Origin: Phocaeicola plebeius DSM 17135
GTDB lineage: Bacteria; Bacteroidota; Bacteroidia; Bacteroidales; Bacteroidaceae
Direction of reading: 5' to 3'
Length of the DNA stretch: 64,000 nt
NCBI RefSeq assembly: GCF_000187895.1
Contig: NZ_DS990133.1
Coordinates: 248,001 to 312,000, forward strand
The notes beneath the pieces were generated by a model that saw only the letters and a list, made by a program, of their open reading frames with translations, was not told the origin of the DNA and did no database searches. The translations under genes were made by a program, and so were the position numbers. Below, one piece after another: positions 35,672 through 44,781 of the stretch. Each line of letters starts with the position of its first letter. The stretch's first letter is position 1.

Positions 35672-36976
35672 TTATTCATCCCTCAATGCTTCCGTAGGCG
35701 AAATGGAGCTTATCCGGCGGGCAGGAATATAAATGCCTATCCATACCACCAGCAGCAGAATCACGTACACCATCAGCGATACTAGGAAGAAATGAAGTCC
35801 AAAATTGTCTACCCAACTGGGTGTAACAGCTTCCATCAAAGAACTTCCCGTATTCAGTCCCTCACTAAATGCATATTGCAGATAAATGAAACAGCCTATG
35901 AAGGTAGCCAGCGTGGTCAGTGCCGTGCCCTCTCCTAAAAGCAACAGACGAATGCGATGCGGTGTCGCTCCATAAGAAAGCATCACGCCCACTTCTTCAC
36001 GACGGGTACGAGTCTGCATCCAGAAAGTACCAATCACTCCCAGACAAAGATTGACCAGAAAGAACAAGGCAATGCTTAGGCTACGACGATAAAGCACAGT
36101 AGAATCACTGAATTCACGTGCCGCATTGATTTCGTCGTATGACTGCAATTCGCGGGCATAAAGATTCCCTATACGTAGCTGACGAAGCATCCAAGGACGA
36201 AAATCATGCAAGAAACGCTCCATACGCACTCCTTCTTTCAAACGAACAACAATCCTCATATTGTCCAGGCTGGAACGTATATCCGGATTCTGCAGGGGCA
36301 TAAATACAATCGGCACAGGACGTTTGTCACTCAAATACTTACATGATTTCACGGTTCCCTTCACCGCCGTATAACAAGTATCTGTTCCATTCACTTTCCA
36401 GCAACGCTGATTGCGATATATGTGCGTGCGGAACATACCTTCCAGCAAATCTTCCGTCATAATATAATAGTCCCCATTGTCCAAATCGGACAACTGAGCC
36501 GCACTCATACTCCCCTTGCCAGACTGGAAGCCATAGGTTTCAAAGAAATGGGTATGAGGCAAAAATTCGATAAATAAAGCCGTATGAGCCACTGAATCAC
36601 CTTCCGCTATAAAGCTGGAAGTTCCAGTTCCCATTGCACCAGGATACACAAAAGAAAGAACGGGAGTTGCCTGTTCCACATCGGGATGCTGCCGGGCACG
36701 GTCCACCAGATTCAAATAAGTCTGCATCAACGAAGCCGAATCAGCTGCTTGTGTCTCATACCCGGGAGCTTCCTGAGGAAGCATACCCACAGATACCATA
36801 CAAAGACGATCTGCATCATAGCCTAACGGAAGATGTCGCTCATAGGTCACCACCATCACTGGATCGAAAATGTACCAGGAAAGAATTGCCACTAATATCA
36901 GTTCAGCCAGCAGCCATCCGTTACGACGACGACGGCTCCAAAGATTTTTCAAAATCAATTTCCACATATCCACCAA
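35672..36976 (-). CDS. MacB/FtsX-type ABC permease, second subunit
   Basis: 434 residues. One N-terminal helix (about 20-40), a large periplasmic MacB_PCD domain (about 45-300) and three C-terminal helices give the standard FtsX layout. The C-terminal P-A-R-R-I-S-S-I-S-P-T-E-A-L-R is a family hallmark. E. coli MacB fuses this to the ATPase, but here ATPase and permeases are separate genes. It lies 12 bp after the first permease gene and may heterodimerise with it. Confidence 0.93.
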   Translation of the reverse strand: MVDMWKLILKNLWSRRRRNGWLLAELILVAILSWYIFDPVMVVTYERHLPLGYDADRLCMVSVGMLPQEAPGYETQAADSASLMQTYLNLVDRARQHPDVEQATPVLSFVYPGAMGTGTSSFIAEGDSVAHTALFIEFLPHTHFFETYGFQSGKGSMSAAQLSDLDNGDYYIMTEDLLEGMFRTHIYRNQRCWKVNGTDTCYTAVKGTVKSCKYLSDKRPVPIVFMPLQNPDIRSSLDNMRIVVRLKEGVRMERFLHDFRPWMLRQLRIGNLYARELQSYDEINAAREFSDSTVLYRRSLSIALFFLVNLCLGVIGTFWMQTRTRREEVGVMLSYGATPHRIRLLLLGEGTALTTLATFIGCFIYLQYAFSEGLNTGSSLMEAVTPSWVDNFGLHFFLVSLMVYVILLLVVWIGIYIPARRISSISPTEALRDE

Positions 36977-36988
36977 CTATTTTTCAGA

Positions 36989-38308
36989 TTATCTTTTTTC
37001 ATACAATGAATACACAATCGGCTTGCGCAATGATGTCCATGCCGGCCACAAAGCAGACAACAGGTTAAGTATCAGACAAAGCACAAACGCCACAATAAAC
37101 ACTACCGGTGCAAACAGCATTTCACCTGATACATACAGATTAGCTCCTTCGGCAATATCCATAGGCCACGAATCGAACAACATAAAAATCCATTCACGAC
37201 CCACATAAAGCATACTCCATGCCACCAACAACCCCAGTAAGCCTCCTACCAATGTAAGAAAAAAGTTTTCCCACATCACCTGCGATAACAATGTACTCCT
37301 ACTCGCACCAAAAGCCTTACGTACTCCCATCTCCGACAGACGACTCTCCATACGGCTGGCTATCAGCCCACTCAGGTTTAAAGATGGTACAATCAAAAGT
37401 ACCAGTAGCATCAGAATCAGATGACCTGCCACCTTCCAGGAACTAAAACTTGTATCGGCCGGATAATCTTTAAACACACTGAGTGTATGCGAAGTGGGCT
37501 GTTCCCATAACTCCATCTGCCACTGCCCTTTATACTGTGCATTTACTCTTCGGACCAAATCCCTGATTTCAGTGCGTAAGGCTTCTGCCTGTGCATTATC
37601 TTTTACTAAAAAAGTAACATTAAACCGACCACAATAGGGAAAACTGGAGGTACTGGGTTCCTTATAATTCAAGCCGACTGAATAAGGCACATATATCTGT
37701 GCATACGATTGGCCGGTCAAGAAGCTTGCTCCACGTACCACTCCACATACGCGATAGTTCACATAATCCATTGAAAACGAACGTCCCACAACGTCTTCGG
37801 TAGTACCGAACAGACGACGGGCGATGTCATCGGATATCACGGCCGTATGAATACCACTTGCCAAATCGGCCTCCGTAAACGGATGTCCCTCCAGAAACTG
37901 CAACTCATAGATACGGAAAAAAGCCGGGTCTACCAATTTCTGTACCGGACGAAAATCGCCACTCCGATCGGCAGGCTGTACATAATAGTCCGTCGCATTG
38001 CCGAAACATGCAGAAACTTCCACCACATTCTTAAGCGGATAAATCCATTCCTGCAAAGCCCGATACGACAAAGCGGCCTGATAAGTCATTGCTTCCTGCT
38101 CGGACTTGAAACTGACATGAGTCAGATACAACGTGTTGTCCCGATTCCTTTCAGGATATATAGGAGCCAGTTTCACGTAATAAACTACTGCTACTATAAC
38201 CGTCATCGCAATGGCCAGTCCTGTACCAGCAATGTAGAGCATACTGAACAGACGGTTCTGTTTCAGTAACGTAAAAGCTTGTGTCAAATAGGTTCTTCGC
38301 ATTCTCAT
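36989..38308 (-). CDS. MacB/FtsX-type ABC permease, first subunit
   Basis: 439 residues with the same four-helix FtsX layout: helix about 20-42, a large periplasmic domain, and C-terminal helices containing G-V-R-K-A-F-G-A-S-R-S-T-L-L. The loop with two conserved Gly is typical for the coupling helix. It is 36-39 percent of the operon mass together with its sibling, and only 12 bp separate them. Substrate unknown (drug, peptide or lipoprotein export are all possible for the family). Confidence 0.93.
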   Translation of the reverse strand: MRMRRTYLTQAFTLLKQNRLFSMLYIAGTGLAIAMTVIVAVVYYVKLAPIYPERNRDNTLYLTHVSFKSEQEAMTYQAALSYRALQEWIYPLKNVVEVSACFGNATDYYVQPADRSGDFRPVQKLVDPAFFRIYELQFLEGHPFTEADLASGIHTAVISDDIARRLFGTTEDVVGRSFSMDYVNYRVCGVVRGASFLTGQSYAQIYVPYSVGLNYKEPSTSSFPYCGRFNVTFLVKDNAQAEALRTEIRDLVRRVNAQYKGQWQMELWEQPTSHTLSVFKDYPADTSFSSWKVAGHLILMLLVLLIVPSLNLSGLIASRMESRLSEMGVRKAFGASRSTLLSQVMWENFFLTLVGGLLGLLVAWSMLYVGREWIFMLFDSWPMDIAEGANLYVSGEMLFAPVVFIVAFVLCLILNLLSALWPAWTSLRKPIVYSLYEKR

Positions 38309-38392
38309 AAAAATCTCACTCTCATTAAATTTTGTACCATATCAACGTATTTTTCATCTTTATCTTATCTCAAACTTGCCAATCCATAAACC

Positions 38393-39643
38393 TTAGTGTT
38401 TCAAGTTTATCTTATGCTTATTCTTATACTCTTTCATATCACTGACTACCACACGGTCGCCCGGTTGAAGTCCCGAAACTACCTCCACATATTCAAAATT
38501 AGAATCTCCCAGTTCCACCTTCCGCTTGACCAGTTCCTCTTTTCCATCCCGTACAAAAAGTTCATACTCTCCTTTTCCCACGTAATAACTGGCATTCTCT
38601 ATTCGCAATACGCCCTCTTTCACGGCATTCATCACATACACATCCACTTTCAGTCCCGAACGCAACCGGCGGTGATGGTCATTAGACAGCTGCACAATAA
38701 AAGAAATCACTCCATTTTTAGATAAAGGCGTCACACTGCTTATCTGTCCTTCCAGTTTTTCATTGCCTATCTTTACGATGGCCCGTCCTCCTGCCATGAC
38801 CTGATCAGCATAAGTATCGGCAATATCTGCTTCCACCTTAAAGTGACTCAGGTCTGAAACCACAGCCAATCGGGTACCTTCCGTCACCTGCGCTCCCACC
38901 TGATCATTAATATAGGTAAGAATGGCTTTCCTTGGTGAACGTATCTGCGCATCCTCCAAGGTTCGCTTCATCTCCGCCATCTCCTTACGGAAAATCTCAT
39001 ATTCCAACTGTTTGACCTTCAAGTCGGCAGCTTTCACCTGACGCTCATTATCCAACTGCTGACGAAGCTGTTCCAATTCCAGCCTGCCCGTCTGATAATT
39101 CAATTCCGCTTGCCGCACCCGGTCAGTCGTACCAGAACCCAAGCTATCAAGATATTGCTCGTTCCGAAATTCCACCTTCATCCGGTTCAGCTTCATAGCC
39201 GATACCTTTACCTGCATTTCCAAATCACTGAGATACGTTTGGTTATTAATCTCCAACTGCTCCAGCTGATAACGTTTCATCTGGTCCTCATCCTGCAATT
39301 TCTTATATTCAGTCTCGGTACTCTGTAAATCCAGTTTCAGCAACGGAGTACCTACATCCACACTGTCTCCCCCTTTTCCATACACCTCCACAATACGCGA
39401 ATTAATCGGAGTATTGATTATTTCTTCAAAGGCTGGTACTACTTTTCCCGATGCACTTACACTCACCTCAATGGTTCCTCTGGTCACTTCTGAGAACACC
39501 AGTTCACTCTCTTTCACACTGCTGCGCGTCCATGAAAAAAGCAAAACCAACAATATCACGCATCCGGCTCCAATACTACCATATTGTATAATCTTCTTAT
39601 TGCGTGCCTTTATTCGTACTTCTTTTGATATTTCCCGATCCAT
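38393..39643 (-). CDS. Periplasmic adaptor protein (HlyD/MacA family)
   Basis: 416 residues. N-terminal membrane anchor (about 20-41), a lipoyl/barrel-sandwich half V-S-A-S-G-K-V-V-P, a long alpha-helical hairpin (about 110-225) with heptads that reach the TolC-like channel, the second lipoyl half with A-Q-I-R-S-P-R-K-A, and a beta-barrel domain. First gene of the sigma-54 operon; the start codon lies about 19 nt from the predicted transcription start. It should bridge the two FtsX permeases and the outer channel. Confidence 0.93.
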   Translation of the reverse strand: MDREISKEVRIKARNKKIIQYGSIGAGCVILLVLLFSWTRSSVKESELVFSEVTRGTIEVSVSASGKVVPAFEEIINTPINSRIVEVYGKGGDSVDVGTPLLKLDLQSTETEYKKLQDEDQMKRYQLEQLEINNQTYLSDLEMQVKVSAMKLNRMKVEFRNEQYLDSLGSGTTDRVRQAELNYQTGRLELEQLRQQLDNERQVKAADLKVKQLEYEIFRKEMAEMKRTLEDAQIRSPRKAILTYINDQVGAQVTEGTRLAVVSDLSHFKVEADIADTYADQVMAGGRAIVKIGNEKLEGQISSVTPLSKNGVISFIVQLSNDHHRRLRSGLKVDVYVMNAVKEGVLRIENASYYVGKGEYELFVRDGKEELVKRKVELGDSNFEYVEVVSGLQPGDRVVVSDMKEYKNKHKINLKH

Positions 39644-39672
39644 ATTTTTACGTTATATCCGCATTTTCTGAA

Positions 39673-39688
39673 TGCAACATCCATGCCA
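39673..39688 (-). promoter_or_regulatory. Sigma-54 promoter of the efflux operon
   Basis: On the minus strand TGGCATGGATGTTGCA fits the -24/-12 consensus TGGCAC-N5-TTGCA, with exactly 10 bp between GG and GC. The predicted start near 39662 leaves a leader of about 19 nt to the adaptor gene. The operon itself encodes an NtrC-family activator. Confidence 0.9.
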
Positions 39689-39731
39689 AAACAATAAACA
39701 ACTGATTTACAACATAAAACCAATTTTAAGA

Positions 39732-39751
39732 AGTGTCCGATATCGGACACT
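39732..39751. promoter_or_regulatory. Perfect 20-bp palindrome, likely activator binding site
   Basis: AGTGTCCGATATCGGACACT is its own reverse complement. Its centre lies about 80 bp upstream of the predicted sigma-54 start point, the usual distance for an enhancer site of an NtrC-type activator. It sits between the divergent efflux operon and the radical-SAM gene, so it could affect both. Confidence 0.75.
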
Positions 39752-39805
39752 CTGTTCGGTTTTACACACATTATGTACGTTTTTTACGAGAAATCTCACA
39801 GAAGC

Positions 39806-39837
39806 ATTGCACATATCCGCAACTCTCTCTACCTTTA
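39806..39837 (+). promoter_or_regulatory. Promoter of the radical-SAM gene
   Basis: ATTG (39806-39809), 20 bp, TACCTTTA (39830-39837), one base off the -7 consensus, ending 20 bp before the start codon at 39858. Confidence 0.5.
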
Positions 39838-39857
39838 AATCTGAAAATAAAAGGGAA

Positions 39858-41147
39858 ATGAACGAACTGGTAATACAAAAACTAAAAATCCTGACTGAAT
39901 CCGCCAAATACGACGTGTCGTGTGCTTCCAGCGGTACTTCCCGCAAAAACACACGGGGAGGAGTCGGCAATACAGTAGGAGGATGGGGCATCTGTCATAG
40001 CTTTTCAGAAGACGGACGCTGCATTTCCCTGCTCAAAATTATGCTGACCAACTACTGCATCTACGATTGTGCCTACTGCATCAACCGGGTGAGTAACGAC
40101 ATTCCACGGGCCACTCTTTCCGTTACGGAACTGGTGGAGCTGACCATGGAGTTCTACCGGAGAAATTATATAGAAGGACTGTTTCTCAGTTCGGGAGTAG
40201 TACGTAATCCCGACTACACCATGGAACGCCTGGTACGGGTGGCCAAAGACCTGCGGCTGGTACACCGTTTCAATGGTTACATCCACCTGAAAAGTATCCC
40301 CGGTGCCAGTGAAGAACTGGTACGGGAAGCCGGACTATATGCCGACCGTCTCAGTGTCAATCTGGAGATTCCGACAGAAAAGAATTTAAAACTGCTGGCA
40401 CCGGAGAAAGACCACCAGAGTGTGTATCTTCCGATGAAATACATCCAGCAAGGCATACAGACCTATCAGGAAGAGCGCAAGCACTATCGTCACACTCCCC
40501 GCTTTGCTCCTGGCGGACAAAGTACCCAGATGATTGTAGGAGCCACCCCCGAAACTGACAAGGACATCTTGTTGGTATCTTCTTCGCTGTATGAAGAACC
40601 TACCATGAAACGAGTGTATTATTCAGGCTATATTTCGGTAAATACGTATGACAAGCGACTTCCTACCTTGAAGCACCCGCCTCTGGTACGCGAAAACCGT
40701 CTATATCAGGCCGACTGGCTGCTACGTTTCTATCAGTTCAAGGTAGACGAAATAGTGGACGACCAGAGTCCTAATCTGGACTTGGAGATTGATCCGAAAC
40801 TGGCCTGGGCCCTTCGCCATCCGGAGTTTTTCCCCGTCAATATACAGACCGCCGATTATGAAGCCATCCTGCGTGTGCCGGGCATCGGAGTAAAATCCGC
40901 CCGCCTGATTGTAGCTTCCCGCCGTTTCTCCCGTATCGGATTCTACGAACTGAAGAAGATGGGAGCCGTCATGAAGAAGGCCAAATACTTCATCACCTGC
41001 AATGAACTGCCCGACAAGACCATTCATGAGCTAGGTGCCTACGGAGTACGGAAACTTCTGCTCCCTACTCCCCGCAAGAAGATAGACGAGCGTCAGCTGA
41101 GTTTCGACTTTGGAGATACAGAAGAAGCTGCCCCCACAAACGAGTGA
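39858..41147 (+). CDS. Putative DNA modification/repair radical SAM protein with HhH domain
   Basis: 429 residues from ATG 39858. The frame stays open upstream to 39672, but that part covers the palindrome and sigma-54 promoter and lacks family features. The cluster motif C-I-Y-D-C-A-Y-C near residue 75 is C-x3-C-x2-C of radical SAM enzymes. Near the C-terminus V-P-G-I-G-V-K-S-A-R-L is a helix-hairpin-helix for DNA binding. This matches the family named as radical SAM protein linked to uracil-DNA glycosylase. Its usual partner, a DUF4130 protein, is encoded at 42385. The reaction is not known. Confidence 0.9.
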   Translation: MNELVIQKLKILTESAKYDVSCASSGTSRKNTRGGVGNTVGGWGICHSFSEDGRCISLLKIMLTNYCIYDCAYCINRVSNDIPRATLSVTELVELTMEFYRRNYIEGLFLSSGVVRNPDYTMERLVRVAKDLRLVHRFNGYIHLKSIPGASEELVREAGLYADRLSVNLEIPTEKNLKLLAPEKDHQSVYLPMKYIQQGIQTYQEERKHYRHTPRFAPGGQSTQMIVGATPETDKDILLVSSSLYEEPTMKRVYYSGYISVNTYDKRLPTLKHPPLVRENRLYQADWLLRFYQFKVDEIVDDQSPNLDLEIDPKLAWALRHPEFFPVNIQTADYEAILRVPGIGVKSARLIVASRRFSRIGFYELKKMGAVMKKAKYFITCNELPDKTIHELGAYGVRKLLLPTPRKKIDERQLSFDFGDTEEAAPTNE

Positions 41148-41157
41148 AGGCAGCTTC
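41124..41157 (+). terminator. Possible terminator at the end of the radical-SAM gene
   Basis: Arms GAAGCTGCC / GGCAGCTTC overlap the last codons of the gene; the following CTTACTTTT is only moderately T-rich. Confidence 0.45.
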
Positions 41158-41183
41158 CTTACTTTTATGCATTCTACATTTTT

Positions 41184-42269
41184 TCAGCGGATTGACACTT
41201 CCATTACAGGCTGTTCCTTTATGGTATCCAATGGTACCGCTCTATACTTGACACGCTGAAAATCAATCTTGTTCAAATCAATACTACGTATAGCAGAATT
41301 ATACATGGTACGATAATAAATCATCCGATGCCGCATATCCGTGGCCGAAGTCCACTGTGTAGCACTTGGGATATTGACAGGCACTTTTCCTTCCGAGAAC
41401 TCAATTCCCAATGGAATATCAAAGTTGTTCAAAATCTGAAATCCTTGAAGTACGGTCTGACGGGCATTGTCCTGCACAGGGGCTGTAGCCTGATAAAAGG
41501 CAGCCCGTACAAAACGGGAAGGAGGAGTCACATCACCGGGAATGCCCAAGAACCCACTTCCAGCTCCGAAAGAACGAAGAGCTACATTCCCTAACGATTG
41601 AGGTTGGGCACTGCCCGGATACAGATTGACGTAATTATTCAAGTTGGTCAGTTGCCATTCAAATCCCGGAGAGTTAGTCAGTACTCCTAAGTTGTTTTCA
41701 AAGAAATGCAGTTCACCATCTACGATTTCCAATACCACCTGACGTCCTGATACATCGGCAAAACGCCAATGCACAGTCGATGCACGCGGGTCAATGGCCA
41801 CTACATGTACCTGCTTCAGGCTTTCCACCACTTCATCCACCGTCTTGCAGTTGCCTAATACCCAGGAAACCAACTGTAAATCGGCAATGGAAGACGACTT
41901 ATATTCTGCTTTATACGCTTCATACTGTCCGTAATTCGGGAAATAGAACAGACCGGCAGAGAGACCTTCTTCGTTCAAACCTTCTGCCACAAACTCCTTT
42001 TGTTCTACCGCAAGGCCCACATATCCATATTTTGCCGTAAATTTCATGCCATCCTGTCCACCGGGCACATACGACTGAACCGTATAACCACGTGGCACTA
42101 CCACATAGCAACTGTTCAAGTCACTTCCACCCCATTCAATGGTACGGGCAAGAATGCGTGTGCTGTCTTTTGCTGTCAAGGTGATACCTGTGCAAGCCTG
42201 AGCAGGCTGTGACTGGAAGACGGCCACTGTGGCCATCAGTCCCAAGAGCATAGATTTGTAATTCATCAT
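41184..42269 (-). CDS. Choloylglycine hydrolase/penicillin acylase family protein (bile salt hydrolase-like)
   Basis: 361 residues. A signal peptide ends in P-A-Q-A just before Cys26, which becomes the N-terminal nucleophile of this Ntn-hydrolase family after cleavage (C-T-G-I-T-L). R-T-I-E-W-G-G-S-D-L follows, with the substrate-site Arg and acid, and L-T-N-S-P-G-F-E-W-Q-L carries the conserved Asn. Gut Bacteroides enzymes of this type deconjugate bile acids in the periplasm; penicillin V acylase activity is also possible. It lies between the two members of the radical-SAM/DUF4130 pair on the opposite strand. Confidence 0.9.
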   Translation of the reverse strand: MMNYKSMLLGLMATVAVFQSQPAQACTGITLTAKDSTRILARTIEWGGSDLNSCYVVVPRGYTVQSYVPGGQDGMKFTAKYGYVGLAVEQKEFVAEGLNEEGLSAGLFYFPNYGQYEAYKAEYKSSSIADLQLVSWVLGNCKTVDEVVESLKQVHVVAIDPRASTVHWRFADVSGRQVVLEIVDGELHFFENNLGVLTNSPGFEWQLTNLNNYVNLYPGSAQPQSLGNVALRSFGAGSGFLGIPGDVTPPSRFVRAAFYQATAPVQDNARQTVLQGFQILNNFDIPLGIEFSEGKVPVNIPSATQWTSATDMRHRMIYYRTMYNSAIRSIDLNKIDFQRVKYRAVPLDTIKEQPVMEVSIR

Positions 42270-42306
42270 TTAATCTGTTTTTATTATATAACAAAAAACT
42301 GTTCCT

Positions 42307-42338
42307 TTTGTTTCAGTTTATCGTTTTTACTACTTTTG
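42307..42338 (+). promoter_or_regulatory. Promoter of the DUF4130 gene
   Basis: TTTG (42307-42310), 20 bp, TACTTTTG (42331-42338), a full match to the Bacteroides pattern, 46 bp before the start codon. Confidence 0.8.
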
Positions 42339-42384
42339 CTCCCTGAAATCCTCTATACACAAAGATACGAAATTCTCATAAACC

Positions 42385-43152
42385 ATGACAGTTTTTCAAT
42401 ACGATTCCACTTTTGAAGGTCTGCTTACCGCCCTGTTCGATGCCTATTATCGCCGGACTTTTCCTGACCTGCTGCTTACAGAGAAGGAACCGTTTCCACT
42501 TTTTCATGAGGAGGTACATCAGGTGGTAACAGATGCGGAAAAGACAGAACGGGTTTGGAAACTGTTATCACGTAAACTTTCCCGAAGAGCACTTGCTTCC
42601 CTTACCTATTGCTGGCTCTCGGAAACACCGGAAGCTGCCATGCTCCTTTTTCGCTACATGCGGAAAGTAACCGATGCACCGGCCTCTATCGAACAAAATT
42701 TCGCAGACCCGGATGTGTTAGGAGTGTATCAACTCAGCAAAAAAGTAGCGGACGAGCGAATGAGGGTACTTCAGTTCATGCGCTTTCAAAAAACAGCCGA
42801 CCAGGTATATTTCGGTATCATGGAACCTCTTTACAACGTCTATCCATTGACCATCCATCATTTTCGCGACCGGTTTGCCGACCAGCCGTGGATAATCTAC
42901 GATGCCCGCCGTCACTACGGCTACTATTACGACCTGAAAGAAGTCAGCGAAATCACATTTGAAGACTCTCGTGCTGCCTTCCTGCGACACGGGAAGTTGG
43001 AAGATGAGCTGCTGGATAAAAACGAAAAGCTTTTCCAGGAGGGCTGGAAAAGCTATTTTCACAGTGTATGTATTCAATCCCGACTGAATCCCGTAAAGCA
43101 CAAAAAGGATATGCCGGTCCGTTTCTGGAAATATCTTACCGAAAAAGACTAA
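42385..43152 (+). CDS. DUF4130 protein, partner of the DNA-related radical SAM enzyme
   Basis: 255 residues, the stand-alone form of a family often fused to a uracil-DNA glycosylase domain in other phyla. The N-terminus [15 protein letters not shown] is diagnostic. Later parts include [25 protein letters not shown] and [12 protein letters not shown] at the C-terminus. No glycosylase domain is present. The role in DNA metabolism is inferred only from family linkage. Its stop overlaps the convergent truA stop by 4 bp. Confidence 0.9.
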   Translation: MTVFQYDSTFEGLLTALFDAYYRRTFPDLLLTEKEPFPLFHEEVHQVVTDAEKTERVWKLLSRKLSRRALASLTYCWLSETPEAAMLLFRYMRKVTDAPASIEQNFADPDVLGVYQLSKKVADERMRVLQFMRFQKTADQVYFGIMEPLYNVYPLTIHHFRDRFADQPWIIYDARRHYGYYYDLKEVSEITFEDSRAAFLRHGKLEDELLDKNEKLFQEGWKSYFHSVCIQSRLNPVKHKKDMPVRFWKYLTEKD

Positions 43153-43907
43153 CCCAGCGGGAACAATTCATCTGGATAGCCTATATCGACCAAAAAGAGT
43201 GCATGTCCCGGTACGGATGTACCTGCACTGCAACGGTTCTTCTCTTCTATCACCTTCCGGAAACCTTCCACCGAAAGTTTGCCGCGTCCCACTTCTACCA
43301 GCGTACCGACAATGGCCCGAACCATATTCCGCAAGAAACGGTCAGCCTGAATGGTAAATACCCATTCCGTTTCGCTTACCTGATCCCAGTGGGCATGCAT
43401 AATCTTGCAGTTATTGGTCTTCACATCCGTATGTAATTTGCTGAAGCTCGTAAAATCCGTGTAATCAAACAAGATCTGCGCCGCCTCATTCATCTTTGTA
43501 AAATCCAGAGGCTGGAACAATCGCCAGCAATATGCCCGGTTAAACGGATTCTTCTGTGTAGTGACGTAGTATTTGTACGTACGATAAGTCGCATCAAAAC
43601 GGGCATGCGCATCCTGATTCACTCTCCGCACACGATACACTGATATATCCGGCGGCAGCAAACGGTTCAGTTTATCCGTCACCGTATCTTCATCCAGCAT
43701 CCATTCCACATCAAAATGTGCCACCATCAGGCGGGCATGTACTCCGGCATCCGTACGTCCGGCCCCCACCACTTCAATGGCCTCATCCCGCAAGAAAGTA
43801 TGCAGCGCTTTCATCAGCGTTTCCTGCACACTGCTTCCGTTAGGCTGTATCTGCCAGCCGTGATAGTTAGTACCGTCGTAAGCCAAATAAATGAAATATC
43901 TGAACAT
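43149..43907 (-). CDS. truA: tRNA pseudouridine synthase A
   Basis: 252 residues. It makes pseudouridine at positions 38-40 of tRNA anticodon arms. The catalytic motif [11 protein letters not shown] is near residue 50 with the nucleophile Asp. The N-terminal [13 protein letters not shown] and [10 protein letters not shown] near residue 200 complete the signature. Length is normal. It starts 13 bp... after a short gap from the DUF5715 stop, so the two may be co-transcribed. Confidence 0.97.
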   Translation of the reverse strand: MFRYFIYLAYDGTNYHGWQIQPNGSSVQETLMKALHTFLRDEAIEVVGAGRTDAGVHARLMVAHFDVEWMLDEDTVTDKLNRLLPPDISVYRVRRVNQDAHARFDATYRTYKYYVTTQKNPFNRAYCWRLFQPLDFTKMNEAAQILFDYTDFTSFSKLHTDVKTNNCKIMHAHWDQVSETEWVFTIQADRFLRNMVRAIVGTLVEVGRGKLSVEGFRKVIEEKNRCSAGTSVPGHALFLVDIGYPDELFPLG

Positions 43908-43920
43908 AGTTTCTTGAATT

Positions 43921-44589
43921 TTATCGGGCAGTAATATGGAAGCAACCTTGTTTCAATTCGTATTTCACATAGCAACGGTCTGCCTTACGAAGGTCACGCA
44001 ATACTTCCGACAGCACCAGCTTCAATGTATCCGAGCTTACATCCTGCATAGGACGGCCATCAGGGTCTTCTACCTTCTCAAAACGCTTCCAGCTCACATC
44101 AAACGTAGTTCCATAAAAATGGCAGGAGTTCAGCGAAGCATTTCCGTTGGTTCTCCGCAGACGCTTTACGTCATCCTTCGTACGAGTCACGGACGTTACA
44201 ATGATTTTATTGGGGTTCAGTCCTTTGTTTTCCAATGAATCCAAGAAATTAACTCCGATGGTATCCAGCAGCGCACTGGCCTGAGGTATCAGGTAGGGAA
44301 TTGAATGCGTCAAAGAGTCCAGACCATACCGTTCACAAGCGGCAATTTCAATCAACCGGTCCTTCATTTCTTCCGCCTCTTCACGGGTACTGATAGGACG
44401 AATACCAATTTTCTTGGCTGTAGCCAGCTGTACATCATTCAAATCTCCGAACGAACGTTTATAGCTGATAACTCCCCTGATATTGCGCGGATTGTTCATT
44501 TTCATTGACATGTCCTTTTCCTTACATCCAGCCAGACAGATGCCAGCAAATAAAGCCACTGCCAGACATGACTTGATCAATAATTTCAT
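43921..44589 (-). CDS. DUF5715 family lipoprotein with peptidase M15-like motif
   Basis: 222 residues from ATG 44589. A longer frame to 44724 would run across a strong promoter, so the inner start is chosen. Signal peptide ends in a lipobox I-C-L-A-G-C. The mature protein has [11 protein letters not shown] near residue 170 and a later F-H-I-T-A-R end, similar to the H-x-x-G-x-A-x-D zinc site of D-Ala-D-Ala carboxypeptidases (M15/VanY). Peptidoglycan hydrolysis is therefore possible but unproven. It is followed by truA 13 bp downstream. Confidence 0.8.
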   Translation of the reverse strand: MKLLIKSCLAVALFAGICLAGCKEKDMSMKMNNPRNIRGVISYKRSFGDLNDVQLATAKKIGIRPISTREEAEEMKDRLIEIAACERYGLDSLTHSIPYLIPQASALLDTIGVNFLDSLENKGLNPNKIIVTSVTRTKDDVKRLRRTNGNASLNSCHFYGTTFDVSWKRFEKVEDPDGRPMQDVSSDTLKLVLSEVLRDLRKADRCYVKYELKQGCFHITAR

Positions 44590-44613
44590 TTCTTTTCCAT
44601 TTTTAATTCCATG

Positions 44614-44644
44614 CAAAGATAGCATAAAAAGCAAGAAGCACAAA
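44614..44644 (-). promoter_or_regulatory. Promoter of the DUF5715-truA unit
   Basis: Minus strand TTTG (44641-44644), 19 bp, TATCTTTG (44614-44621): a full consensus match, 24 bp before the chosen start. It decides the start codon of the DUF5715 gene. Confidence 0.8.
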
Positions 44645-44734
44645 ACCACCGAATAAAGGCCTAGACAATACACATTATTACTTTTAGTTATCACGCATAA
44701 AAAAATGTAAATAGGACATTCCATGGAAATCTTC

Positions 44735-44742
44735 TATCTTTG
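44735..44742 (+). promoter_or_regulatory. Candidate -7 element of the yeiH-like gene
   Basis: TATCTTTG, 39 bp before the start codon. No clear -33 box is seen. Confidence 0.5.
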
Positions 44743-44781
44743 TGCCCGAAATAAAATCAAAATCACTAAAAACAAACTGAT

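Noticed and set aside
39672-39857. In-frame upstream extension of the radical-SAM gene
   Set aside because: It would cover the palindrome and part of the sigma-54 promoter region, and family members start near the Met at 39858.
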